Assembly (NCBI RefSeq): GCF_029338275.1
Contig: NZ_CP119789.1
Coordinates: 2,790,001-2,854,000, forward strand
Source: Haloarcula ordinaria
Lineage (GTDB): Archaea; Halobacteriota; Halobacteria; Halobacteriales; Haloarculaceae
DNA length: 64,000 bases
Reading direction: 5' to 3'
Shown here: piece by piece, positions 23,591 to 32,356 of the stretch
Layout of the letters: every line of letters starts with the position of its first letter
Numbering within the stretch: the first letter of the stretch is position 1
Notes under the pieces: model-generated
Seen by the model: only the letters and a program-made list of their open reading frames with translations
What the model was told of the DNA's origin: nothing
The model's database searches: none
Made by a program: the position numbers and the translations under genes

Positions 23591-25066
23591 TCAGTACGAC
23601 GTGTCGTCCCGCTCCGGCCGGTCGGTAGGCTCCGCGATACCTGTCAGGAGGCCGTGGTAGCCAGAGATGGGGTCACCGACTCGTATCCCGGCGTCTGATT
23701 CGATGGAGAGCGTCCGAAGCGAGTTCTCGAAGTCGCCGTATCGGTTCTTCAGGACGCCGATCGCTTTCCGCAGCTCGCCGTCAGTCTCGAGGTACCGCAG
23801 GAAGATGATGTTGTCCGCGAGGTAGCTGATGTCGTGGGCCGTCGGCGAGAACTCGCCGGTAACGTACTGGACCTCCTCGATGAGTACGACGGTCACGCCC
23901 ATCCGCTTGAGGTAGCGACAGAGGGCGTGGAGCTCTCGAGCCAGCGCGTCGGGCGACTCGTCGCCACGCAGTCCCTGGCGGTAGCCCACGATACCGTCGA
24001 GCATGACGAACTCGACGTCGCGCTCCTCGACGGCTTCTCTGACGTGGGTGGCGAACTCGTCGGGACTCTGGGTGAGCGCTTCGACCGCTTCGACCTCGAG
24101 GTCGCCTGCGTCTGCGAGCGACTCGACGTTCATCCCGAGTTTCGACGAGCGATGGAGGTAGTCGTCGCGGAGTTCCTCGAAGAGATACAGGAGCGACCGC
24201 TCGCCACGGCTGGCGGCGGCCTGCAGGAACTGCGAGCCGGTCGTGGTCTTCCCGACGCCGGAGGGCCCCGAGATGACGGTGACGGAGCCACGCGCGATGC
24301 CGCCGTGGAGCAACTCGTCGAGCCCGACGACGTCTGAGGGCAGCTGTGACCGGTCGTGTTCCTGCTGGTGGTCGCCCGGGACCAGCTTGGGATAGACCCG
24401 ACCGCCAGTGTCCGAGTGAATCCGGTACGTGTGAACGCCGTTTTCGAACCCGGACCCGCGGTACTTCGTCACCTCGAGCGTTCGGCGGTCGGTCGTGCGC
24501 TGGAGCTCGATGACGCTCGTCCCGAGGAACTGGAGGTCGTCCTCTGAGGGGGTCTCGGCCGGTTTCGCGGTGCAGACGGTCGTGACGTCACGGTCGGTGA
24601 GTGCGTTGAACAGCGAGGTGATCTTCCGGCGGAACTGGAAGTCGTCGGGGAGCAGCGAATGGAGCTCCGAGAGCGGGTCGATGACGAGTCGGTCGATGTC
24701 GTTCTCCTCGAGTTCCGTCGCGATCTGGTCGATGAGTTCCTCACCGTCGACCTCCTCGCTGGGGAACACGGTGTAGGAGTCGTCGGTGAAGAACACGTCG
24801 CCGCCCGGGCTGAGGTCCCGGATAGTCACGTTCGAGAGGTCGATGCCCAGCGCGTCGGCGTTGCGGCGGAGCTCCCGTTCCCGCTCTTCGAAGCCGACGT
24901 ACAGGCTGTGTTCGCCCGCGGCAAGGAACTGCAACGCGAGGATGGTCTTCCCCGTTCCAGCCCCCCCGGTGACGATAGTCGTCTGCCCCTCTGGGACCCC
25001 ACCGTGCAGCACGTCGTCCAACCCGGGAGTCCCGGTTGGTACCTTAGAGAGCGCCTCGATATCCAT
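23591..25066 (-). CDS. KaiC-like double RecA-fold ATPase
   Basis: 491 residues with two KaiC domains. The first has Walker A GGAGTGKT (residues 34-41) and the acidic GFEERERE block; the second has GPSGVGKTT (267-275) and LFEELRDD. Walker B strands are RLVIDPLSEL and FVMLDGIVGY. Haloarchaea use such proteins as signalling ATPases, and no KaiA or KaiB is visible here. It is the first gene of an operon with the LOV histidine kinase, so ATP-dependent oligomer state and light sensing may be coupled. The start at 25064-25066 gives MDIEALSKVPTG, the usual family beginning. Confidence 0.85.
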   Translation of the reverse strand: MDIEALSKVPTGTPGLDDVLHGGVPEGQTTIVTGGAGTGKTILALQFLAAGEHSLYVGFEERERELRRNADALGIDLSNVTIRDLSPGGDVFFTDDSYTVFPSEEVDGEELIDQIATELEENDIDRLVIDPLSELHSLLPDDFQFRRKITSLFNALTDRDVTTVCTAKPAETPSEDDLQFLGTSVIELQRTTDRRTLEVTKYRGSGFENGVHTYRIHSDTGGRVYPKLVPGDHQQEHDRSQLPSDVVGLDELLHGGIARGSVTVISGPSGVGKTTTGSQFLQAAASRGERSLLYLFEELRDDYLHRSSKLGMNVESLADAGDLEVEAVEALTQSPDEFATHVREAVEERDVEFVMLDGIVGYRQGLRGDESPDALARELHALCRYLKRMGVTVVLIEEVQYVTGEFSPTAHDISYLADNIIFLRYLETDGELRKAIGVLKNRYGDFENSLRTLSIESDAGIRVGDPISGYHGLLTGIAEPTDRPERDDTSY

Positions 25067-25374
25067 TGCACTGTGCCAGGCAGTGAATAGGAATAAGAGT
25101 TGGGGCGTAGAACCACGGTGGTTTATCCCGGTATCAGTGCGCCTCGGAACCGGAGAACCGCGACCGCCGGGTTCGACGTGCGCAGGCTGTCAGCGAGCGA
25201 GACGGTCACGCTGTGGTCGAAGTCGGCAACCCCGATTGCTATGTGGGTAGACCATCCCATGCAGCGTTCCGAGTCGAGTCACACTGGGCCATCCTGGTGA
25301 TTCTTGGTGTTGTTCGATATTGAATAAACCATACACAACAATTTTATCGACGGAGCCGCTATCGTCTGGCAGCG
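25067..25374. other. Divergent intergenic region between kaiC-like and HTH genes
   Basis: No convincing gene. The right part is AT-rich (TATTGAATAAACC, then ACAACAATTTTATC at 25336-25349) and holds the promoter of the HTH gene, whose ATG is at 25375. The kaiC-like promoter is expected near 25090-25100. Confidence 0.5.
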
Positions 25375-25779
25375 ATGCCAGATTCGATGTGCGAACAGGT
25401 AGAGCAGGAGATGGTGTGTGAGGGGCTGCTGGAGTGCTTCCACGGCCTCAAGCAGCTCGACAGAGCGTGTTTCCAGGCGCTCGTCGACGCATCGGACCCG
25501 CTCACTGTCGACGAGATCGCCGAGGCGGTCGACCGCGAGCGCTCGACGGCCTACCGGTCGGTCCAGCGACTCCGCCAGTCGGGGTTCATCCAGAAAGAAC
25601 AGCTCAACTACGAACACGGCGGCTACTGTCACGTCTACAGGCCGACAGACCCCTCGAAGATAGCCGAACAGATGCAGCGCCTGCTCAACGACTGGTACGC
25701 CAAGATGGGACAGCTCATCCAGGAGTTCGAGCGGAAGTACGCCGACGAAACCGAGCACAGGCAACCGATAGAGAGCTAG
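25375..25779 (+). CDS. Helix-turn-helix transcriptional regulator (TrmB/MarR-like)
   Basis: 134 residues; the start may be the second ATG at 25387. It has Cys residues at the N-terminus (MCEQVEQEMVCEG), then a winged helix: RACFQALVDASDPLTVDEIA, the recognition helix RERSTAYRSVQRLRQSG, and a wing reading GGYCHVYRP. A C-terminal helix (MQRLLNDWYAKMGQLIQEFE) is probably the dimerisation coiled coil. The cysteines could sense redox or metal. It is divergent from the kaiC-LOV kinase operon and may control it. Confidence 0.75.
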   Translation: MPDSMCEQVEQEMVCEGLLECFHGLKQLDRACFQALVDASDPLTVDEIAEAVDRERSTAYRSVQRLRQSGFIQKEQLNYEHGGYCHVYRPTDPSKIAEQMQRLLNDWYAKMGQLIQEFERKYADETEHRQPIES

Positions 25780-25949
25780 GGCAGCGACTCGCTCGAATCG
25801 AACACGGATATTCGTCGTTCTGTCTGGCTCGCTCTCGGACGAGCCGTCCACGAGATGCGCCGCGGAATCCGCCCGGAACCGTGGGACGAGGAGTGGACGA
25901 AGAAGGGGCGACACAACACCTATTACTGTTCTCCTGGAATACATAACGA

Positions 25950-27254
25950 ATGTCCGAACATATCCACGAGACGCTCGAGGTCGACGAGTTCACGCTTGGC
26001 CTCGTCGGGCCGGACCAGGAGTGGGCGGGGACAGTCGCCGACGGCGGGACGGTCGAGACACACACGCCAGCGGGGTGCTGGGGACCGATGATTACCCCCT
26101 CCTTCCGCGGCGGTCACGAGGTGACGCAGCCGATATACGTCGAGAACGCCGAGCCGGGGGACGCACTCGTCGTCCGAATCAAGGACGTCGAGGTGACCAG
26201 CGTCGCGACCAGTACCGGCAGCATGGCCGAACGCGAGGGCGCGTTCGGCGACGACCCGTTCGTCGACCACCGGTGCCCGGAGTGTGACACACCGTGGCCC
26301 GAGACCGTCGTCGAGGGGACCGGCGAGGAGTCCATCCGGTGTGCCGAGTGCGGGGCGAACGCGTCGTCGTTCGGCTTCGAGTACGGCTACACCGTCGTCT
26401 TCGACGACGACCGGACGGTCGGCATCACCGTCGGTGCCGAGGGCGCCCACGACCTCGCGGAGCGGGCCGACGAGGCGATGGCGCTCCCGGAGAACTCCCG
26501 CCAGCACCCGATTCTCCTCTACGAGCCGGACGAGATGCCCGGCACGATCGGGCGACTCCGACCGTTCATCGGCAACATCGGGACGACGCCGGCGGTCGAG
26601 TTGCCGGACTCGCACAACGCCGGCGACTTCGGGCAGTTCCTCATCGGCGCGGAACACGACTGGGGGCTCCCGGACGAAGCCGCACTCGAGGCCCGGACCG
26701 ACGGGCACATGGACTCGAACGAGGTGCGCGCCGGTGCGACGCTCGTCTGTCCGGTCCGCGTCGACGGCGCTGGCCTGTACGTCGGTGACCTCCACGCGAA
26801 CCAGGGCGACGGCGAGCTGTCGCTGCACACGACGGACGTCAGCGGGAAGACGGAACTCGAGGTCGAGGTCATCAAGGGACTCGACCTCGACGGCCCGCTG
26901 CTCCTGCCGAATGAAGCAGACCTCCCACACATCGCGAAGCCGTACTCCGACGCCGAACGCGAGGCCGGTGACCAGCTGGGCGCCGAGTACGGCGTCGAGA
27001 CGGTCCACGACGCCGCGCCCATCCAGTTCATCGGGTCGGGGGCGACCATCAACGACGCGACCGAGAACGCGTTCGACCGCGCCAGTTCGCTGCTGGGAAT
27101 CTCCGAAGGCGAGGTCCGCTCGCGCTGTACGTTCACCGGTGGGGTGGAGATCGCCCGCCTCCCCGGCGTCGTCCAGCTGACGATGCTCGCGCCGATGGAC
27201 CTCCTCGACGAGGTCGGCCTCTCGGAGACGGTCCGCTCGCACTACGGTCTCTGA
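25950..27254 (+). CDS. Acetamidase/formamidase family protein
   Basis: 434 residues of the FmdA/AmdA family, which hydrolyses formamide or acetamide to the acid and ammonia. Family blocks include AGCWGPMITPSFRGGHEVTQP, GDALVVRIKDV, the metal-site region VGDLHANQGDGELS and GRLRPFIGNIGTTPA. A zinc-knuckle insertion (RCPECDTPW and RCAECGANA, about residues 108-138) is an extra module seen in some archaeal members. It is a single transcription unit facing the MoaD-like gene end-on. Confidence 0.8.
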   Translation: MSEHIHETLEVDEFTLGLVGPDQEWAGTVADGGTVETHTPAGCWGPMITPSFRGGHEVTQPIYVENAEPGDALVVRIKDVEVTSVATSTGSMAEREGAFGDDPFVDHRCPECDTPWPETVVEGTGEESIRCAECGANASSFGFEYGYTVVFDDDRTVGITVGAEGAHDLAERADEAMALPENSRQHPILLYEPDEMPGTIGRLRPFIGNIGTTPAVELPDSHNAGDFGQFLIGAEHDWGLPDEAALEARTDGHMDSNEVRAGATLVCPVRVDGAGLYVGDLHANQGDGELSLHTTDVSGKTELEVEVIKGLDLDGPLLLPNEADLPHIAKPYSDAEREAGDQLGAEYGVETVHDAAPIQFIGSGATINDATENAFDRASSLLGISEGEVRSRCTFTGGVEIARLPGVVQLTMLAPMDLLDEVGLSETVRSHYGL

Positions 27255-27266
27255 TTCCGCAGCGTC

Positions 27267-27527
27267 TCAGCCGCCCCGCATCGCGGGAAAGACCTTCACT
27301 GCCTGGTCGTCCGCGACCGGACGGTCGAGCGTCGCTCGCTCGCCGTCGACCATGATACGGACGCTCGGGCGGATCGCACCCTCCTCGTCGAGAAGTTGTG
27401 ACGCCGTCCGTGGGTACTCGGTCACGAACGCGTCGACGAGGTCGCCGACCGTCTCGGCGTCGACCTGCAGTTCGACCCGCTTCTCACCTGTTGCACTGCG
27501 CAGTGGCCCGTACACCTGGAGCTCCAT
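27267..27527 (-). CDS. MoaD/ThiS ubiquitin-like protein (SAMP-type)
   Basis: 86 residues from the ATG at 27525-27527 (MELQVYGPLRSATGEKRVEL); a longer upstream frame is not protein-like. It has the beta-grasp pattern, VTEYPRTASQLLDEEG, and the diagnostic C-terminal diglycine (VFPAMRGG). Such proteins carry activated sulfur for molybdopterin or tRNA thiolation, and in haloarchaea can be conjugated to proteins as SAMPs. An upstream aminotransferase of class V might supply sulfur, but its own family usually has other roles. Confidence 0.8.
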   Translation of the reverse strand: MELQVYGPLRSATGEKRVELQVDAETVGDLVDAFVTEYPRTASQLLDEEGAIRPSVRIMVDGERATLDRPVADDQAVKVFPAMRGG

Positions 27528-27609
27528 AGGAGACCTATGAGAGCGCGTGGACAAATACCTGCCAACTGGGATCGGAGACCCGTCTTTCACCGGCCACGCG
27601 CCGGAGTCT

Positions 27610-28761
27610 TCAGAACTCCCGTGAGAGTGCCGCCGCGAGACGGTCGACCTCGTCGCCGGTGTTGACGGCGTGGATAGACGCTCGCACTGCGTTCGGGGAC
27701 GGCAAGGCCCGCACGACGATGCCCTCGGTCCGGAGCCGTTCGACGGTCGCCTCCGGGTCGTCGACGTCGATGGCCACCAGACCGGACTCCGGTGATGCGG
27801 GGCTGAGCAGTCGGTCCGGCGGAATCTGTTCGACGAACCGCGTCGCTAGTCGTTCGATTCGCGATTCGAGTCGCTCGATACCCACCTCGGAGAGTGCCCC
27901 GATTGCCTCGCCGAGCGCGACGTGGGCAGCCGGGTTGGCCGACCCGACCTCGAACCGACGGGCACCCGGCTTGAACGTGAACGGGTCGGCCGTCGGCGTC
28001 TCGACGCTCCGGTAGCCGACCGTTCGGGGTTCGAGGTCCGACGCAGCGTCGCCGTCGACGTAGAGGAACCCGCCGCCCCAGAGTCCGAGCAACCACTTGT
28101 GGCCGGCGGCGGCCACCGCATCGGCTCCCCACGACTCGACGTCCATCGGCATCTGTCCCGGGACCTGTACGGCGTCGACGAGCGTGAACGCGCCGGCGTC
28201 CCGAGCGATGTCGACCAGTTCGGCGACTGGGAGCCTGGTCCCGTGCGTCCACGTGACCGCGCTAAAGCAGGCGACGTCGGCGCCGGCCACGGCCGCCTGG
28301 AACGCGTCGAGGTCGACTCGCCCCTGCTCGGTCTGGACGACTCTGACGTCTGCGCTCTCCCGCTCGAGCCGCTGCCACGGGAGCGTTCCGGCCGGGTGTT
28401 CGAGGTCGGTACGGACCACGACGGCGTCGTCCGGCAGGTCCAGCCCGTCGGCCACGGCGTTGATGCCCGCCGTGGTACTCTCGGTCAATGCGATTTCGTC
28501 GGGCTCGGCGTTGATCAAGCCCGCAACCTCGGTCCGTGTCCGCTCGAAGGCCCCGAACGCCCGGTCGTACGGGTCATCACTCACCGGGGCCTCGAACTCG
28601 TGTGTTTCGAGAAACGCCTCGGCGGCCGAGACGACGTACCGTGGGCTTGGCCCGTGCGCCCCGTAGTTCAGATACACGCCCGACTGGAGCGCGGGGATGT
28701 CCGCACGGAGTTCACCCGGCGTCATCGATTCACCGACCGCCAGCTGGTCAGGACGAGTCAT
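27610..28761 (-). CDS. Class V aminotransferase (PLP-dependent)
   Basis: 383 residues. The PLP-binding lysine is in AAAGHKWLLGLWGGGFLY, preceded by the Asp-containing FTLVDAVQVPGQM strand and the TESTTAGINAVADGL helix. The overall pattern fits the isopenicillin-N epimerase/cysteine desulfurase-like group. It lacks the conserved active-site Cys loop that would prove a desulfurase. The true substrate is unknown. The promoter is AT-rich (TATAAATAT on the minus strand near 28802-28810). The MoaD-like gene follows on the same strand after 82 bases. Confidence 0.8.
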   Translation of the reverse strand: MTRPDQLAVGESMTPGELRADIPALQSGVYLNYGAHGPSPRYVVSAAEAFLETHEFEAPVSDDPYDRAFGAFERTRTEVAGLINAEPDEIALTESTTAGINAVADGLDLPDDAVVVRTDLEHPAGTLPWQRLERESADVRVVQTEQGRVDLDAFQAAVAGADVACFSAVTWTHGTRLPVAELVDIARDAGAFTLVDAVQVPGQMPMDVESWGADAVAAAGHKWLLGLWGGGFLYVDGDAASDLEPRTVGYRSVETPTADPFTFKPGARRFEVGSANPAAHVALGEAIGALSEVGIERLESRIERLATRFVEQIPPDRLLSPASPESGLVAIDVDDPEATVERLRTEGIVVRALPSPNAVRASIHAVNTGDEVDRLAAALSREF

Positions 28762-29127
28762 TGCCCGGTAGTACGACCCCAGCCCACTATAGTCTTGCGA
28801 TATTTATACAATACTATCAGATACGCTCTGCTGAGGTGACGGCAGGGCCACACGACTTAGATAACAGTCCCCACCTCGATCGAGAGTGGACAAGAGAGAG
28901 CAGTCCAGGAAGCGATTATCTGTAGACTGCGTATTTCGGCCCGCTACGGAGTTTTCTCGATTCGGAACAGCCCGCCTACTGAAAACCAACAACGATATCG
29001 GGGCGTGGTTCCGGAACCGGACTCGGTCCTCTGCTCGGGATTCTGGACCAACCGTATCCGACTGTCGTTATAATATTGTACATTTCTACCAAAACTATTA
29101 ACTGTCGTGGCCTGCTAGCTGGCAGTG
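28762..29127. other. Divergent intergenic region, no gene seen
   Basis: Between the aminotransferase and thioredoxin genes. The left part carries the aminotransferase TATA (about 28802-28810). The right part (29060-29105) is AT-rich (CGTTATAATATTG, then AAAACTATTAAC) and holds the thioredoxin promoter. The middle has no convincing frame on either strand. Confidence 0.5.
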
Positions 29128-29487
29128 ATGGCAACGAATACTCAGTCTGATGCTGGTGCTGCGACGCCGGACGAACCGATTCACGTCGGCGGCGAGGCCG
29201 AACTCGACGACGCGGTGGACACCCACAGCGTCGTCCTCGCCGACTTCTACGCGGACTGGTGTGGGCCGTGTCAGATGCTCGAACCGGTCGTGGAGACGCT
29301 CGCGGCCGAGACCGAGGCCGCCGTGGTGAAGGTCGACGTTGACGCCAACCAGTCGCTGGCGGCAGCGTACGGCGTCCGCGGCGTACCGACGCTCGTCCTG
29401 TTTGCCGACGGCGAACCGGCCGAAGAGCTCGTCGGTCTCAAGTCGGAAGATCAGTTACGGTCGGTGCTCGGGGAGTACACACAGTAG
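29128..29487 (+). CDS. trxA: Thioredoxin
   Basis: 119 residues from the ATG at 29128. The active site is WCGPC (Cys45 and Cys48), preceded by VVLADFYAD and followed by the cis-proline loop GVRGVPTLVLFADG. An acidic N-terminal extension of about 20 residues is typical of haloarchaeal versions. It reduces protein disulfides using electrons from thioredoxin reductase, which starts directly after the stop codon, so the pair forms an operon. Confidence 0.9.
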   Translation: MATNTQSDAGAATPDEPIHVGGEAELDDAVDTHSVVLADFYADWCGPCQMLEPVVETLAAETEAAVVKVDVDANQSLAAAYGVRGVPTLVLFADGEPAEELVGLKSEDQLRSVLGEYTQ

Positions 29488-30528
29488 ATGCGCGGGGACG
29501 TACACACACTCGTCATCGCCGGTTCGGGCGTCGCCGGACTCTCGGCGGCCGTCTACGCGGCCCGCGCCGACCTCGACCCGCTCGTTCTCGAGGGGGACCA
29601 GCCGGGCGGCCAGCTCACGCTGACGACCGACGTCGAGAACTACCTGGGCTTCCCCGACGGTATCGGCGGGATGGCGCTCGTCGAACGCGGCAAAGAGCAG
29701 GCCAGACGATTCGGCGCGGAGTTCCGCCACGGCCGTATCGAGGCGGCGAGTGTCGACGAACAGCCGATAGCGCTGGAGCTCGCAGCAGGCGACGTGGTCC
29801 GAACCAGGGCGCTCGTCGTCGCCACGGGCGCGAGCGCCCGCTGGGTCGGTGCCGACAACGAGGCCGAACTGATGGGGCACGGTCTCTCGACGTGTGCGAC
29901 CTGTGACGGCGCGTTCCACCGCGGCGACGACGTGCTCGTGGTCGGCGGCGGCGACAGCGCGATGGAGGAGGCGCTCTTCCTCGCGAAGTTCGCCGACGCC
30001 GTGACCGTCGTCCATCGCCGCGAGGAACTCCGCGCCTCGGATATCATGGTCCAGCGCGCCCGAGACCACGAGGCCATCGACTTCGCGTGGAACACTGAAC
30101 TGCTGGCTATCGACGGGTCAGAGGAACAGGGTGTGACCGGGGCGACGCTCGTCTCACACCCGGACGGCTATCCCACGGAGAAGTACGGGGCCGATGCAGA
30201 CGTGACGGTGTCGGACGTCGACGTCGGCGGCGTGTTCTACGCCGTCGGTCACGAACCGAACACGAGATTCCTCGACGGCACGCCCGTCGAACTCGACGAG
30301 GAGGGATACGTCCAACCGGTGGCCGCTGGCGAACGCTGGGCGACGACGGCGACTGCGGTCGAAGGCGTCTTCGCAGCCGGCGACGTGATGGACACGCAGT
30401 ATCAACAGGCAATCAGCGCCGCGGGGACGGGAAGTATGGCCGCACTCGACGCCGAAGCGTGGCTCGATGCGAACGGACACGCACCGGACGAAGCGACAGA
30501 CCCACTCCAGGCGAGTGCAGACGACTGA
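29488..30528 (+). CDS. trxB: Thioredoxin reductase
   Basis: 346 residues. FAD-binding GSGVAG lies near residues 12-17, the redox pair in STCATCDGAF is Cys136 and Cys139, a second nucleotide site VVGGGDSAMEEA follows, and GVFAAGDVMD binds the flavin ribityl. It transfers electrons from NAD(P)H to thioredoxin. It begins immediately after the thioredoxin stop with no gap. The C-terminus carries a short acidic tail. The pyridine specificity cannot be told with certainty. Confidence 0.9.
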   Translation: MRGDVHTLVIAGSGVAGLSAAVYAARADLDPLVLEGDQPGGQLTLTTDVENYLGFPDGIGGMALVERGKEQARRFGAEFRHGRIEAASVDEQPIALELAAGDVVRTRALVVATGASARWVGADNEAELMGHGLSTCATCDGAFHRGDDVLVVGGGDSAMEEALFLAKFADAVTVVHRREELRASDIMVQRARDHEAIDFAWNTELLAIDGSEEQGVTGATLVSHPDGYPTEKYGADADVTVSDVDVGGVFYAVGHEPNTRFLDGTPVELDEEGYVQPVAAGERWATTATAVEGVFAAGDVMDTQYQQAISAAGTGSMAALDAEAWLDANGHAPDEATDPLQASADD

Positions 30529-31018
30529 ACGGCCGAAATGACACAGACGCTGTTGTAACCCGAGTCCAGACGTCGAATCCGCGGTCGAAGCCCTTGACCA
30601 CGAGGAGAGCGAAGTGATTACAGTCGGTCCCACAGCAAAAGACAGGTCGTGCACCGGTTCGAGTTGTATTATGTGAGTTTTCGAAACCGTAGATAGAAAC
30701 TTGAGTCGGGACAAGAGAGAACAGTACTCTATCCGAGGAGACCGATACTGACCGTGCCCAATAGAGTAGTGTATTCGGGATATCGACCTTCTACAGGTGA
30801 TTCGCACCGCCAAGACGAGCGGAAGACAGGGGCGCTTTCGCATTCCTGAAGATGCTCGTCCAGCATTCGGCTCGAACACCGTTGGGACTGCTGCCACCGG
30901 AACATCGACAGGATTGGACGACGGCGGCAGTGTTGCCGTCTCCCAGGATTGCGCCCATACGAGTGGGGCTCACACCCACCGGAAACGCCAAGTCCCCGGG
31001 CGGTCCACGCGGTAGTAC
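30529..31018. other. 490-base intergenic region, no gene recognised
   Basis: Several short frames exist on both strands but none shows a family or a haloarchaeal residue bias; many would be Arg/Cys-rich. The segment 30640-30740 is AT-richer. The rest (30780-31015) is GC-rich and may be the remnant of a decayed gene. Confidence 0.4.
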
Positions 31019-31885
31019 ATGCGCTACTATCGCACCACTGTAGACGGGCGTCTACACCTGGTCGCATTCGACGACGAGACCGGATACGACATCACATCTG
31101 CCAAGCCCGCCGTGACGGACTTCGCGGACCTCGCACACGTCGCGGACGTCGCCGGGTCGACGGTTGACGACGTCGCACGGGGGCTCTTGGACGACGCAGA
31201 TGTCGTGGACGTCCCCGCCGACGAGTCCGTCGACGTGCCCGTCGGCGCAGACGAGGTGTGGGCGGCTGGCGTCACCTACGAGATCAGCGAACAGGCCCGC
31301 GAAGCCGAAAGCGGGATGCCGGAGATGTACCTCCACGTCTACGACGCAGACCGACCGGAGATATTCTTCAAGGCGACACCCAACCGCGTGGTCGGGCCGG
31401 GTGAGGCGGTTGGCATCAGGGAAGATTCGGACTGGAACGTCCCCGAACCGGAGCTGGGCATCGTCCTCCACCGGGGCGACATCGTCGGCTACACCATCGG
31501 CAACGACATGAGCAGTCGGTCTATCGAGGGCGAGAACCCGCTCTATCTCCCGCAGGCGAAGGTCTACGACCGGTGCTGCTCGCTCGGCCCGTGTGTCGTC
31601 TCCGCGGAGTCGGTCAGTGACCCCCACGACCTCACGATGTCGATGACCATCTCGGACGGCGACGAGGTCCGCTACGAGGGGGAGACCTCGACCGGCGAGA
31701 TGGTCCGGACCTGCGAGGAGCTGGTCTCGTATCTCACCCGGCACAACGCGGTCCCCGAGTCGGCGGTACTCCTGACCGGTACCTCGCTGGTCCCCGAGGA
31801 AGGGTTCACCCTGTCGCCCGACGACCAGGTCGACATCACCATCGAGGGTATCGGTCGCCTGACCAACCCGACGACGATGGTCTGA
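31019..31885 (+). CDS. Fumarylacetoacetate hydrolase family protein (sugar-acid dehydratase-like)
   Basis: 288 residues. The FAH catalytic core is visible: EIFFKATPNRVVGPG, then EPELGIVLHRGDIVGYTIGN with metal-binding acids, NDMSSRSIEGENPLYLPQAK and VLLTGTSLVPEEGFTL. In haloarchaea close relatives dehydrate 2-keto-3-deoxy sugar acids such as 2-keto-3-deoxyxylonate; others hydrolyse acylpyruvates. The presence of a 2-hydroxyacid dehydrogenase and UxaA genes nearby favours sugar-acid catabolism, but the exact substrate is open. Confidence 0.8.
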   Translation: MRYYRTTVDGRLHLVAFDDETGYDITSAKPAVTDFADLAHVADVAGSTVDDVARGLLDDADVVDVPADESVDVPVGADEVWAAGVTYEISEQAREAESGMPEMYLHVYDADRPEIFFKATPNRVVGPGEAVGIREDSDWNVPEPELGIVLHRGDIVGYTIGNDMSSRSIEGENPLYLPQAKVYDRCCSLGPCVVSAESVSDPHDLTMSMTISDGDEVRYEGETSTGEMVRTCEELVSYLTRHNAVPESAVLLTGTSLVPEEGFTLSPDDQVDITIEGIGRLTNPTTMV

Positions 31886-32356
31886 CCGGCGGCAGGGTAC
31901 GGCCACGGTACTGTTCTGCAGTCCTGTCCGGTTTCGCTCGGTTCGAGTCCACCCGGACTCGCTGCTGTCCGACGATACGGAACGGCGAGGACGGTCGAGT
32001 CCGTCGAGAGCGGCGGTAGATAACAGTCGTACCTGTGTTATCATCTCGACGGATGTCGATTCCGGGATGCGAGTCGAGTATCCAGAGAGCCCACAGAAGG
32101 CCGCTTTGTCCAGAATACACGATATCTGTGCACTGCTGAACCGTCGATGTGAACCACCGTTCGACTCTACTGAAACCGGAACCACGAATCTGTTTGCCCA
32201 GAGCGCTCCGGGTCTGTACCGAGGAGGCCCGAACCGACCGAACGACGCAGCCCTCGTAGACTATCGACTGCGTAGCGCGTTCTACTCAGGTGAACGCTAG
32301 AGTCCCGTCGACGTCGAACGTCTGCATCCAAGGACCGGCCGAGTCGCGACCTCCGG
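31886..32356. other. 471-base intergenic region with an inverted repeat
   Basis: Lies between two convergent genes, so no promoter is required, yet it is long. No family-bearing frame is seen. It contains an inverted repeat at 32019-32042 and may hold a decayed gene or a small RNA. Confidence 0.4.
32019..32042. repeat. Operator-like inverted repeat
   Basis: GATAACA, ten bases, then TGTTATC: a perfect 7-bp dyad at one-helical-turn spacing. The layout is typical of a site for a dimeric regulator. No annotated start codon lies close by. Confidence 0.45.

Noticed and set aside
25279..25944. 221-codon frame antisense to the HTH regulator
   Set aside because: The plus-strand regulator has a convincing winged helix and the antisense product has no family features.
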